Assembly (NCBI GenBank): GCA_014529385.2
Contig: CM043942.1
Span: 51,214,774 to 51,278,773, forward strand
Reading direction: 5' to 3'
From: Adiantum capillus-veneris
Taxonomy: Eukaryota > Streptophyta > Polypodiopsida > Polypodiales > Pteridaceae
Length of the DNA: 64,000 nucleotides
Positions 22,100 through 31,789 of this stretch are shown piece by piece. Within the stretch, counting starts at the first letter, position 1. Each line of letters begins with the position of its first letter. Made by a program: the position numbers and the translations under genes. The notes beneath the pieces are model-generated. The model was given only the letters and a program-made list of their open reading frames with translations. It was not told the DNA's origin and searched no databases.

Positions 22100-22992
22100 G
22101 GATCGTCTCGTGGAACGTGCAGGGACTAGGTGGGCCCCAGTTTCAGCGACAGCGGGGCCGATTGCATCAGGAGCTTCAGCGTTTCCTTGTGGGAGGAGAG
22201 ATTGATCTCCTTATGCTTCAAGAGCACCATTTGTCTGAGAGACGTATTCGGCGATGTGGTCAGATTTTGCGTGGATGGTATGATACCTTTTGGTCAGCTG
22301 CTTTTGGACCTAGAGGCATCCAGGGTGGGGTATGTATGACTATTGCGGACTCACTGCAGCAGGCCATTGTGGGCAGAGGGATTATTGTGTCAGGTAGGGC
22401 TCAGTGGATTACTATGCAGCTTCAGGGTGGCCTTCTGGGCTTCCTGAACATCTATGCGCCCAATGTGGCGAGTGCTCGTGCAGATTTTTGGTCACAGATT
22501 GTCGAGTCTTTGCCACAGGTTGACCATTGGTGTGTAGGAGGGGACTTCAACATGTTGGAGGACCCTTCTGACAGGATCGAAGGCAGCCTTGCTACTGTGC
22601 ATGGAGTCGAGTTAGCAGCTTGGGAGAGGTTGTGTATGACTTTGAGGGTCTCGGATACATGGCAGCATTCTGGCTTTGTGAGGCCTCCAGAGAGTCTTTC
22701 CTTCTCTAGATCGGACCGCAGAGTGGGAGGAGTGAATCTATCGCGGATAGATCGCTTTTACACTAGTGACCACTTCAGTGACTTGGGGGGCTCAGTGGGC
22801 ATCCTGGCAGGGACATCCTTCTCGGACCATGCACCAGTGATCCTCACAGTGGTAGACAGGCAGAGGAGTGGGAGCACGATGCTTCGCATCCCAGAGCGGG
22901 TCTTGTTGGACTCAGCACTCAGAGAGAGGGTAGCGCTCTCTGGAAAGAGGGCATGGATAGCCAGGCTCTTCCTGCAGACAGAGTGGCCTTAG
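22096..22992 (+). pseudogene. LINE ORF2, endonuclease domain
   Basis: The ATG at 22096 opens MRIVSWNVQGLGGPQFQRQ, the start of an APE-type endonuclease. Visible motifs: SWNVQGLG (substrate-contact Asn), LLMLQEHHL (metal-binding Glu), GGDFNMLEDPSDR (Asp and Asn of the active site), INRFYTS-like RIDRFYTSD and FSDHAPVI (catalytic Asp-His). This enzyme nicks target DNA for target-primed reverse transcription. All key motifs are present over about 250 residues. The frame changes between about 22955 and 22992. The start ATG overlaps the ORF1 stop as ATGA, which fits coupled reinitiation. Confidence 0.88.
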
Positions 22993-24970
22993 GCCTAGCT
23001 CAGCTTAGCCACTTTTTTCTACAGGAGTATCTGGTTCGACGAGCTGCAGTGAGAGAGGAGGAGCAGCGTCTCAGACGAGGCATTGCTTCACTACAGAGGA
23101 TGCAGGAGCAGCATCCAGATAGTCCATGGTTTGAGGAGCAGTTACAGCAGGCTCGACAGGAGCTTGCTTGCACAGAGGAGAGGCGCCTTGAGTTTGCCTT
23201 TCACCGACAGGCATCTCAGTGGACTCAAGTGGGTGACAGAGTGACAGGTGCTTTTTTTGAGACAGTGGGACCTCGGCACTCGCATGCCAAGGTCAATCAG
23301 TTGAGGAGACCAGATGGGTCAGTTGTTTGTGAGCCTGAGGATATGCTACTGACTTTTACCCTAACTTACTGTCGGCCGAGCCCCAGTCAGAGAGACAGGA
23401 TGCATGCAGGGAGCAGGTTTGGGCACAGATGCCTTGTCTTGTGACTGAGGAGATGCGCCAGAGGCTAGAGATACCTCTTCAGCTTGAGGAGCTGCACACG
23501 GCTCTTAGGGCCCTCCCTCGTGGTAGCTGTCCAGGTGAGGATGGGCTGACTCCCAGTTTCTTCTTGGAGTACTGGGACCTGCTTGGCCCAGATCTGTGTA
23601 GTGCCTTTCAGTACATTCTGCTCACAGGAGTGATGCCGGATAGCATGAGTGAGGGCCTGATTTACCTCATTCCAAAGGAGGGTGGCTCCTTGGATGAGAT
23701 TTGACAGTGGCGCCCCATCACCATCCTAAACTTAGCCTACAAAATTCTTGCCAAGGCTTTGAGTTTGAGGATTCAGCCACTTTTGGAGAGCCTTATACAT
23801 GGGACTCATACAGGTTTTGTCAAGGAACGCAGTATCCTTGACAACATCTTCACCTTCTGGGAGGCTTCTGCCCTGGCACGACTCCGTGGGGAGGACCTTG
23901 TGATTCTTCTTCTTGATTTTGAGAAGGCATACGACAGAGTTGGCTAGGACTTTCTAGAGGGCACGCTTCGCAGGATGGGCTTCTCCGATGCTTGGATCAG
24001 AGAGGTGTCAGCTCAGTACAAACAGGCTCACAGTCAGGTGCTTTTGGCAGGCGGTAGAGGTGAGCGCTTCATGCTCACACGATCGGTCATACAGGGTTGT
24101 CCTCTTGCCCCCTTTCTCTTTCTGTTTTATGCGGAGGCGATGAGCAGATTTTTAATGTCACAGCAGGTTGGTCTGAGGGGCTTAGCACTCCCTATACGGA
24201 GAGATGAGCTTTTGGACGCTGAGTTTTCCGAGGACTCGGCCTTGTACTTAGAGGGCCAGGAGGCCAATTTACACAGATGTGAGCAGGCTTTGGAGACCTT
24301 CTGCTGTGCATCGGGCGCACTGATCAACTGGAGAAAGACAGTGGCTTCCTCGGTTGGCAGTTCTCCTGTTCCAGATTGGATGCCAGGAGAGGGGTTCAGG
24401 TGGATTCCTCCAGGGACTACAGTTCGGTACTTGGGTTGTCAGGTTGGTTTGGACTTGTCCCCCGAGCAGCAGATTGCTCCTCTTCTCCTGTCCATCAGGA
24501 GAAAGCTGTTACATTGGAGCTCAGCACGACTTTCGTTGGCTGGTAGAGTAGTAGTTGCCAACCAGGTGTTGTTGGCGACTATGTGGTACATCACTTCTTG
24601 CTGGATCTTCTCGAGTTCTTGTATCAGCCAGGTAGAGAGGCTGATCAGGAACTTCCTTTGGTCAGGTCGTGACACTCAGATTGCCCGAGCCAAGGTTGCT
24701 TGGTCGGTCATCACACTTCCTTGTTCTCAGGGAGGGCTTGGGATCATTGATCCATCACAGCAGAGCAGAGCCCTTCTTGGGAAGTTCGTCGTCAGAGGAC
24801 TTCTTCCAAGCGAGGAGCCCTGGAAGGAGTTCTTGCTGCAGAGGCTTCGTGCCAGGGTGCCTCAGTCAGGAGGCCCTTGGCAACCTTCGACCAGATGGAT
24901 CTTTACAGAGCTGCGCCGAGTTGGTTTGAGCAGGAGACTAGAGGATAGATTTGTTGTGAGTTTGCTTTGA
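22953..24970 (+). pseudogene. LINE ORF2, linker and reverse transcriptase
   Basis: A Glu/Gln-rich linker (22953-23440) ends with VGDRVTGAFFETVGPRHSHA, the usual lead-in to plant L1 RT. The frame changes near 23430. The RT follows in one frame with stops at 23702-23704 and 23945-23947: GSCPGEDGLTPSFF, WRPITILNLAYKILAKALS, THTGFVKERSILDNIF, LDFEKAYDRV (motif A with catalytic Asp), VIQGCPLAPFLFLFYAEAMS (motif B), and AEFSEDSALYLEG where FADD is expected (motif C). Then come the thumb phrases WRKTVASSVGS and LGCQVG. The motif C change (Glu for the first Asp) would itself be expected to abolish polymerase activity. Confidence 0.88.
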
Positions 24971-26341
24971 TCTTGGGAGCTCTTACGGCGTGGCCTAGAG
25001 AAGAGACCGCCGACGTGCACGGAGGAGCGCCTACGGCAGCCCCTTGTCTGGAACCCCATGGTTAGCACTCAGAGAGGCCACTTGGTTGGGAGTCGGCCTC
25101 ATGTTTCTTGGGGTCCCATGGCAGCTGGTCCAGCGCGCTCTCTAGGTGACTGGCTAGAGTTCACAGGTTTGTCGGAGGAGGTGCAGGCTGTCCAGCTACA
25201 GGGCATGAGAGGGGTGCAGAGCATGTGTCAGGACATCTTAGAGTCCGTTCCAGCTGAGTGGCTCACTCCTCTCGAGCCAGTAGCAACCCGGTGGATGGGA
25301 GCCTTCACACGACTGGAGGTTCTCATTTCAGTCAGGGCTTGCTCAGAGACTGTCCCAGCCCTGTTCTTCGAGCTTCAGGGTGGGGGACGCTTACAGCGAG
25401 TTGCAGTAGAGGCCTCGCAAGTAGCAGAGTGATGTTTCCTGAGGATCCGAGTTGTGGGCATCTGTGGGAGGACTTGCGTCTTAGACCCTGACCCAGCAGC
25501 TCTTGAGATAGGACACTGGAGGCTATGGGCTTGGGAGTGCTATCCACTGGCACGAGTACAGTGGGATCTTGGTGAGTGGCTATGGAGGGACCCCTTCTCT
25601 TTTGCAGACCGCCCAGGAGTCCCCTTCTTTCAGTACAATGTTCGGCTTGGACGTCATATACTTGCAGCACAGAGAGAGGCCCGCCCCGCTGCAGCACGTC
25701 ATTGGCAGGAGGAGGGCCTCACAGTCGAGTTCTTGGCAGCTTTTTGGCAGAGGCTGTGGGACTCCAGACAGCCGAGGCGAGTCACCTTGTTTCAGTGACT
25801 GGTCGCACATAGAGCCGCAGCAGTAGGGAGCTGTCTTGTGCATAGTGGTCTCTCGGCCACATGTGTAGCTTGTGACCATTTGGTGGAGAGTCAGCGTCAC
25901 TGTCTTTGGGACTGTCCCTCAGCCCAGCAGGTGTGGCTACGAGTTCTTCGGCTGATGTCTGCTCTCTCCACGGCTCGACAGTACACTTGGGGGGCAGCGG
26001 CTTGGTCCACCCTCACGGGCCCGGCACTTCAGTTTGAGCTATCTTCCACCAGCAGGATGATAGTGATACAGGGGGGGCGACCTACACTTCAGCCTGCTAC
26101 AGAGCTTACTCCACTGGAGTGGTGCAGTGAGAGAGAGGAGTGTTGGGAGCTCATCAGTGGCCTGACACTTTGGTTCATTTGGCGGGCCCGTTGTTTCCGC
26201 ATCTTTGAGGCTCGCCCTGTGCCACCAGCAGAGACTGTTCGTGACTTTTGGCTAGAGTTGATCCATACTCTCAGAGGACAGCTTGAGGGACTACAGGGCA
26301 GCTCCGACCGCATGCGGGAGAGCCGCGAGGCTTTCCTTTGA
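24971..26341 (+). pseudogene. LINE ORF2, C-terminal region with zinc-binding motif
   Basis: The same frame continues past stops at 24968-24970, 25430-25432 and 25796-25798. Near 25850-25960 it reads CVACDHLVESQRHCLWDCPS followed by AQQVWLRVLRL, the zf-RVT pattern found at the C-terminus of plant L1 ORF2. A Trp-rich stretch with LTLWFIWRARCFRIFE follows, and the protein ends at 26339-26341. No RNase H domain is present. The stops fit CGA-to-TGA and TGG-to-TGA or TAG transitions, as expected from cytosine-methylation decay. Confidence 0.82.
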
Positions 26342-26581
26342 CTCTAGCACCCTGGGCCTTTCTACACCATAGTCCAGGGGGTGCTCAGATGGCACTACTG
26401 TCCACCTGTGTGGCTTTTCCCTCCTCCCATCTCTTGATTTAGCCCCATTGTATATATGCTGTTTTTTCATTGGGAGAGTCTCCTCATCATGCTTGTTGTA
26501 GCCCTCTCTTGCAGAGGTGGTTCTAGCCCTATGGGCAGTTTTCATTAACTAATAGAAGGATCTTTTTCTCGGAAAAAAAAA
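26342..26581 (+). other. LINE 3' untranslated region and A tail
   Basis: About 230 bp of non-coding sequence ends in a short tract of about 9 A directly before the right target duplication. A short oligo-A tail is typical of plant L1 elements. Confidence 0.8.
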
Positions 26582-26596
26582 AACCATTTTAAGGCC
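26582..26596 (+). repeat. LINE target-site duplication, right copy
   Basis: AACCATTTTAAGGCC is identical to 19693-19707. It directly follows the A tail, and copia-relic coding resumes after it. Confidence 0.92.
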
Positions 26597-26990
26597 TTGA
26601 AGTCTGTGGTGATGTATATTTGAATGGTACCAAAGAGAACTTATGTATTTTCTTTGGAGGCAATGATGGAGACATAGCTGGTTATATCGATACAGATTAT
26701 GCAAGGAATGTGGACAACAAAAGGTCTATGTCAGAGAGTTCATTGGTGCAGTTCATAGCAAGCTTCTTTGCAAGATTATACATTTTAATCTATCAGAGAA
26801 GCAAAGTATGGTGTTATGCCATATGCTAGCAAGGAAGCTATGTAGGTACTTATTAATATGCAATCTACCTTAGTGTTTAATGTGGAGACAAATCACATTG
26901 ATGTGACACATCACTTTCACTCATGAGGTGCCTGAGGACAAAGTGCATCAAGCTTGTCAATGCTCTGATATAGTTTGAATGAATGTGCAT
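26597..26990 (+). pseudogene. Old copia RNase H relic, right part
   Basis: Plus-strand text includes LCIFFGGNDGDIAGYIDTDYA and NVDNKRSMSESS, the copia RNase H start. It also has QSTLVFNVETNHIDVTHH, recalling the late RNase H phrase. It continues the relic at 19150-19707 that the LINE split. Strongly degraded; no LTR found in the following 340 bp. Confidence 0.65.
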
Positions 26991-27330
26991 TCAAACTTCA
27001 TCCATAAAGATCTCAAGACAATTAAAAATTTGATGGTAAAAGGGTAATCTATCTAGATAACGATTTGTGATTGGTAATTGGAAGTGGGTAATAGTCATGA
27101 ACGATGGTAAGCCTCTGTTCAGACCACGCTGATGCATCGAGCGCACTTGTAACCTTTTATAAAGCAGGCTATTCACACTTTGCGTAGAACAACAGAAGGC
27201 ATGAACTAATAGTTCCCTATCTTTTGGCAGAGCTCGTATGACTGTGATCAGCAAGATGGAGAGATCGATGCTTCGCTGCATTCAATGTTGCAAAAGTGTC
27301 CACTCTGTTCTTTGTTCTGGGGGTTGATGC
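26991..27330. other. Unassigned spacer left of element B
   Basis: No coding signal, repeat or RNA gene that I can support. The last five bases, GATGC at 27326-27330, may be the left target duplication of element B. Confidence 0.4.
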
Positions 27331-27578
27331 GATTAAATTTATAGCATCTCAAGTGAATAGCCCAATATGATCCCAATTTTTATTTTGGCTTTACGTATTT
27401 ATTTTACTTATTTGTCAAATCTTGGGTAGGGCAAATTGCTAAGATGAGTATATAAGCACCATCTTACCCCCATTGTAAATCATCAACAAGGTTGGTTGGT
27501 TCAGCAATATCTCTCTCTCTTTCTCTCTCTTGTGTATTCTCCCTGTTGCTCTACGCTTCTTCATCGTCGACTTTGACA
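27331..27578 (+). repeat. Element B 5' LTR
   Basis: Aligns over its length with 52386-52641, sharing AGCATCTCAAGTGAATAGCC and GTATATAAGCACC. It ends GACTTTGACA directly before the primer site TGGTATCAAAGC. A TATATAAG box lies at about 27449-27456. The left edge is set by where similarity to the 3' copy begins and is less certain. Confidence 0.75.
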
Positions 27579-27590
27579 TGGTATCAAAGC
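27579..27590 (+). other. Element B primer-binding site
   Basis: TGGTATCAAAGC starts directly after the 5' LTR. It closely matches TGGTATCAGAGC, the complement of the 3' end of initiator tRNA-Met used by many plant copia elements. Confidence 0.75.
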
Positions 27591-28072
27591 TTCATGGTCG
27601 TTGATCGTGGAGAGGACTAGCATGTTGAAGAGAAGAGCTTTGAGCTCGTGGAGTTGTAGGGTGTAGACGGGTAGCATATTGAAACCCTAGCATTTTCAAG
27701 GACTTTGGTGTGATGTGAAAGACAACCCCCCCGGTGTTGCGTTTTGATGCGCAATCGATAGCGGTGCCTGACAACGGCAGTGGTCACGGCAACGTCCTGA
27801 CGAGCATTCTGAGATTCCGATAATGAGAGGGATTTTATTTGACAAAGCGTTTCAAAACACTCAACAGAGGAGGAAGGCTTGTTGAGGCAGCATTCTAAAA
27901 CGAAGCCTCTAAGAGGCTTCCGGGCTACATCCATCTCCGGTTCCTGCAAAATCATCTTAAAAGGCTACGACAAGGGTACCCACGACAAAATTTTTGGTGA
28001 GATTTTTCCTCCCCTCATCTTGAAATGCTAGACATTTGGTGGGCCCTGGGATAGTTTGCAAGAGTCAAACTT

Positions 28073-28522
28073 GTGCCAAACAGGTACCTGCATGGTCTCG
28101 GCTTCTCCAACAAATACAGTGAGAGAAATGGAAAAGGCAAAGATAATAAGTTTTTGTGCAAAGCTTCCACCTCGAATGACCAACCCAAACTATCCGCTAT
28201 GGAAAGTGGATCGACCAGTTGCCAATTAGTGGCCTATGCAATGGTAAAATTCTCAAGGAAATTGTCGAATTGTTTGGCTCGGGATTGTGAAGCCAAAAGC
28301 AAATGCATGAGTTCGCCAGAAGACAGAGGCAAAGGCAAACTTTACAGAATCAGTGCTCAGTTAGCTGCCTCGGTGCCCACAAGGTCTAATACCCATTGTT
28401 ATAAATGCGAGAAGACGCATTGTTTGGCTCAGGAATGCAATGCCAAAGGCAAAAGCAGGGACTCACAAAAGGACAAAGTCAAAGGCAAGTTTCATATACA
28501 GATAACGATGATTAAGATTTGA
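28073..28522 (+). pseudogene. Element B gag-like ORF with zinc knuckle
   Basis: A Lys/Ser-rich open segment of about 149 residues contains HCYKCEKTHCLAQECNAKGK near residues 107-126, a CCHC knuckle of the gag type. The rest is low in recognisable features. A nucleocapsid-like RNA-binding role is inferred from the knuckle alone. A captured host fragment cannot be excluded. Confidence 0.45.
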
Positions 28523-28875
28523 TAGGGGAGATCAGCATGGCATGCATAGTGGTGGCCACAACGCCAGATTTCTAGTCAAATGGTGGTTTCCGCAACATGC
28601 TTCAACCGGAGAGAGGCTTTTGAGCAACAAAGAGGGATAAAAAGGAGCTCCCTACAAATGATTTTGACCCATGTGTTGGAGTCCAAGTTATCGTTGTTTG
28701 AATATGTGGGTCGGAGTTCAATGCACATGCATCTCGCAAGGAACCAATCAGATGTATCTAAAAACACTATGGATAAGTGCACCAATCCATTAATGTTGGC
28801 CGGATTATAGACAAGCTGTGTTTCAAAGTTTATTGTCTTGTTCAACGTGATGTGTCCACAATTTACAAATGGGGA

Positions 28876-28880
28876 TTCTT
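28876..28880. repeat. Target-site duplication of chromovirus C, left copy
   Basis: TTCTT directly precedes the left LTR of C and is repeated directly after its right LTR at 52201-52205. A 5-bp duplication is standard for gypsy integrases. Confidence 0.85.
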
Positions 28881-29506
28881 TGCTACAAACGGGGGCGTGG
28901 CTGCCCTGCAAAATACTCAAAAGAACACACTGCAATCCATGTAAAAGCACAAATCAACATACCTCGAATCACACAACGCATAATCCAAGTTGTACACGAG
29001 CAGAGATAGAAAGAGAGCGTGATAGAACGAGAGAGCACGTGCAGGCGCACCACCTAGAGCAGAGTGCTACGCCGGCACGGCAAGAGAGAAGAGAAGAATA
29101 ACACAGACACTGGGTACAATCTCCCCCCGTGCAAGAGTGACCATGTCCCTCTTGCACGTATTTAATTTATAGAGAAGTTCATGCTCAAAATTGAGTTACA
29201 TCCAATTCACACTTGGGCATAAAATAGTCATGGCTCATAAAGAGCTCAATGTAACAATTAATAGCTGTCTACATCTCAACTTATAACTAAACCATAAATA
29301 CTAAGGCTTGCCACAGAAAATCCACTGGTGGCAGTTTTATTCCGAATAACTGCTATCGCTTTATTGTCCAGCACGTGCCAATCACTGATCTGCTCACACA
29401 ACACCCAACAAGTGATCATATTCCACAATTCAAATCAACATTGCAATGCTTCATCAGAATATCAAATATTTCACAAATATATCATCAAAATATCAATTCC
29501 ATTACA
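28881..29506 (-). repeat. Chromovirus C 3' LTR
   Basis: About 626 bp, nearly identical to 51576-52200. Read on the minus strand it begins TGTAATGGAATTG and ends TGTAGCA. A TATAAATTAAATA box lies on the minus strand near 29158-29171. A short purine run, CCTGGGGTA on the minus strand, immediately precedes it. Confidence 0.92.
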
Positions 29507-29600
29507 TACCCCAGGGTTGAAAGACAATTGTCCTCAATTGTTACCGAAACCAAACTAGCGACAGTGGTGGCCAGCCACTGGTAGAGTGGTCTAGTAATTT

Positions 29601-29829
29601 GGTGTTGCCTAGATCGGCGAATCTACACCAATGGTCGTGCTGCCTAAATCGGCGGATCTGTAGTAATGCTGCCTAAATCGGCGGATCTACATTTTGATTT
29701 TGTGTTGCCTAGATCGGCGAATCTACACTAGTGCTGCCTAAATCGGCGGATCTGCACTTTTAAAATTCGTGTTGCCTAAATCGGCGAATCTACACTAGAA
29801 GAAAAGCACTACCTAAAACGGCGAATCTG
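29601..29829. repeat. Minisatellite in the 3' end of chromovirus C
   Basis: About seven copies of a unit close to GTGTTGCCTAGATCGGCGAA plus TCTACACTA, about 28-36 bp apart. Copies alternate between AGATCGGCGAATCT and AAATCGGCGGATCT forms. The array begins at the end of the integrase/chromodomain ORF and runs toward the 3' LTR. Tandem repeats in this position are known in other plant gypsy elements. Confidence 0.85.
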
Positions 29830-30844
29830 TGTCTCTAGGTGTGTGGTATGCAAGTATCGAGTGATGGTAGTGTGGACTTAGCGATTGCTCAGAGATCCAT
29901 TGACACTCTTCCAAGGAATAGTTTTTGTATTTTACCAAATATCTTCTGTACTGGTTTCCTCTGCGGGTAGTGGTCATGTCATGATCTAAAATTATGTCGG
30001 CAGTCAGAATTTCTTCATCGTCCTCAATGAAGGGGGGGTCAGTTGTGGTAGGGGTGTCGGGAATAGGTCCCTTGTGTGGTCTCAACAAACTGACATGGAA
30101 GGAGTTGTGTATTTTCCAATGTGAGGGAATGCCCAAGCGGAACGCATTGTCATTTATTTCATGAAGAATTTTGAATGGGCCATAAAATCTAGGGGCCAAT
30201 TTCACTTTAGGATGTTTTTCTACACTTTTTAAGCGTCGTTTTTCTATCCTAAGCCAAACGAGGTCGTTTTCTTTAAAAGGTGCAGGTCTTCGTTTCTTAT
30301 TGGCTTGTGCGATGTATCGTTCTTGTGCTCGTTTAATGCAAGTTGTGGCTTCTTGTAAAATGTGTGTGTGATCTCTTGCTAAAGCGTCAGCCCCCAGGAA
30401 CATCAGAGCTAACAGTGAAGACAGGGACAGGGATTTTTTCCCATAGACAATTTCAAAAGGTGCACGGTTTGTGGATGAGTGGGGTGTGTTATTGTAAGCA
30501 AATTGAAGCATAGGGAGGTGTTGGTCCCAGTTTGCAGTATTTCCAGTGCTATAAGATCGAAGAAGATCCATAATAGTACTGTTTGTGGCTTCTGTTTGAC
30601 CATTACTTTCAGGGTGAAATGCAGATGTGAAATCCATTTTAGAGCCTAAGTTTTTGGCTAGGGCGACCCAAAAATGATTGCAAAAGCGTCCATCACGGTC
30701 GGAGAGAATGACCTTGGGGAAGCCATGGTATGGAAAGAATATGGTTTTGAGAAAAAGATTTGCAGCCTGTGGTGCAGACAATGTCTTTTTGCAGGGTACA
30801 AAGTATGCTTGTTTGCTAAAACGGTCAACTATGGTCCATATCAT
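29813..30844 (-). CDS. Chromovirus C integrase core and chromodomain
   Basis: An open minus-strand segment of 343 residues. It begins in the integrase catalytic core (MIWTIVDRFSKQAYFVPCKK, then SDRDGRF and FHPESNGQTEATNSTIMD with the catalytic Asp and Glu neighbourhood). It runs through the C-terminal domain (NDLVWLRIEKRRL, KLAPRFYGPFKIL) and ends with a chromodomain at about residues 275-335 (ILDHDMTTTRRGNQYRRYLV, KYKNYSLEECQWI). Chromodomains of this class can steer insertion to marked chromatin. It is part of the pol polyprotein of a broken element, not an independent gene. Confidence 0.92.
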   Translation of the reverse strand: MIWTIVDRFSKQAYFVPCKKTLSAPQAANLFLKTIFFPYHGFPKVILSDRDGRFCNHFWVALAKNLGSKMDFTSAFHPESNGQTEATNSTIMDLLRSYSTGNTANWDQHLPMLQFAYNNTPHSSTNRAPFEIVYGKKSLSLSSLLALMFLGADALARDHTHILQEATTCIKRAQERYIAQANKKRRPAPFKENDLVWLRIEKRRLKSVEKHPKVKLAPRFYGPFKILHEINDNAFRLGIPSHWKIHNSFHVSLLRPHKGPIPDTPTTTDPPFIEDDEEILTADIILDHDMTTTRRGNQYRRYLVKYKNYSLEECQWISEQSLSPHYHHSILAYHTPRDTDSPF

Positions 30845-31190
30845 ATCATTGTGTGAGGATGCCAGTGGGCCAACAACTACAAAGAAGGGTTGTGTGAAGT
30901 CGGGTAACTGCAGGATGGGGGCATGTGTAAGGAGATATTTGAGTGTGTCAAATGATTTTTGTTGTGTGGGACCCCAATTGAATGGTACTTTTTGATAGTA
31001 AAGTGGTCATCGGTGACGCAATGTGTGAGAAGTTTTTGACAAATTTTTGATAAAAGCCTGCTAAACCTAAAAAGGATTTTATGTCATGCACGGATTTGGG
31101 GGTAGGCCATGTTTTAATAGTGTCAATCTTTTGAGGGTCAACAGATATTCCTTTTTCTGAGACTATGTGGCCTAAATAGTCAATGTGTGT
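30845..31190 (-). pseudogene. Chromovirus C, RT end and following pol fragment left of D
   Basis: Minus-strand translation from the D junction reads FFQTHIDYLGHIVSEKGISV, then DPQKIDTIKTWPTPKSVHDI and a FLGLAGFY phrase. This is the RT palm/thumb part that adjoins the segment right of D at 49592. Part of the expected RNase H and integrase start is not recognisable here. Broken. Confidence 0.8.
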
Positions 31191-31201
31191 TTGAAAGAAT
31201 A

Positions 31202-31769
31202 TACACCATCGTGGTAGTCTCTCCGAGAGCTACGCGCCCACACCACGCATTCACATTTTCGAGCTATTCACGATCGATCCTTCCTCGAGCTTGTTTTGTT
31301 GTAAGTAGCACAAACAGTGTCTGTTTTCAACAATCAAGTGCTTTATGGAATGAGAAAGAGATTAGCTACACATAGATACTCATGAACTTAAGTTTCGCCC
31401 ACTTTTGGATTATGACCTGTTAGTCTATCGCGGCTGTATTCGAGATAACTAGGGTTCAAATCTGGTGAGATTAGACTTATAGGTAAGTATATCCTAGTGA
31501 GAGGATGGTGCCTACAAGGTTTGATGTGATTCCGAGTTCATTGGAAGTGTAAACGGTGTTGTGAGCGGTTAGGGATAGAGTGGGTTGCATTCTACCAAGG
31601 TTAGTGATTGATGCATCATAAAAGTGTGTATGAGTAGATTGGTCTCAGTCTGACAAGCTAACGAGATTGCCTACGTGCACCTACGGGTTAGTCGTGTCAT
31701 CGGATGATAAGTATGTTGTCTGTGTCGTGCTTGTGAGTATGAACAAGGGAGTATTTAAGCCCTAAAACA
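31202..31769 (+). repeat. Element D 5' LTR (part)
   Basis: Matches 49006-49574 over about 568 bp with about 17 substitutions and one indel by hand count. It ends CCCTAAAACA just before the primer site. It contains AGTCTATCGCG at 31422, the left half of the palindrome found repeatedly inside the element. Confidence 0.92.
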
Positions 31770-31770
31770 T

Positions 31771-31789
31771 TGGCGCCGCTGTCGGGGAC
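31771..31789 (+). other. Element D primer-binding site
   Basis: TGGCGCCGCTGTCGGGGAC starts one base after the LTR end. It closely matches TGGCGCCGTTGCCGGGGA, the primer site typical of plant Tat/Athila gypsy elements (tRNA-Arg or tRNA-Asp). Confidence 0.88.

Larger units (their letters stand above)
19708..26581 (+). mobile_element. L1-type LINE, near full length, inactive
   Basis: The element is 6.87 kb, bounded by an exact 15-bp target duplication and ending in a short A tract. It has a C-rich 5' region, ORF1 (nucleic-acid-binding protein) and ORF2 (endonuclease, reverse transcriptase, C-terminal zinc-binding region), the standard plant L1 plan. GC content is much higher than in its surroundings. 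ORF1 and ORF2 are interrupted by a few frame changes and in-frame stops, so this copy is not functional. Full length and an exact duplication argue for moderate age; it inserted into an already degraded copia relic. Confidence 0.93.
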
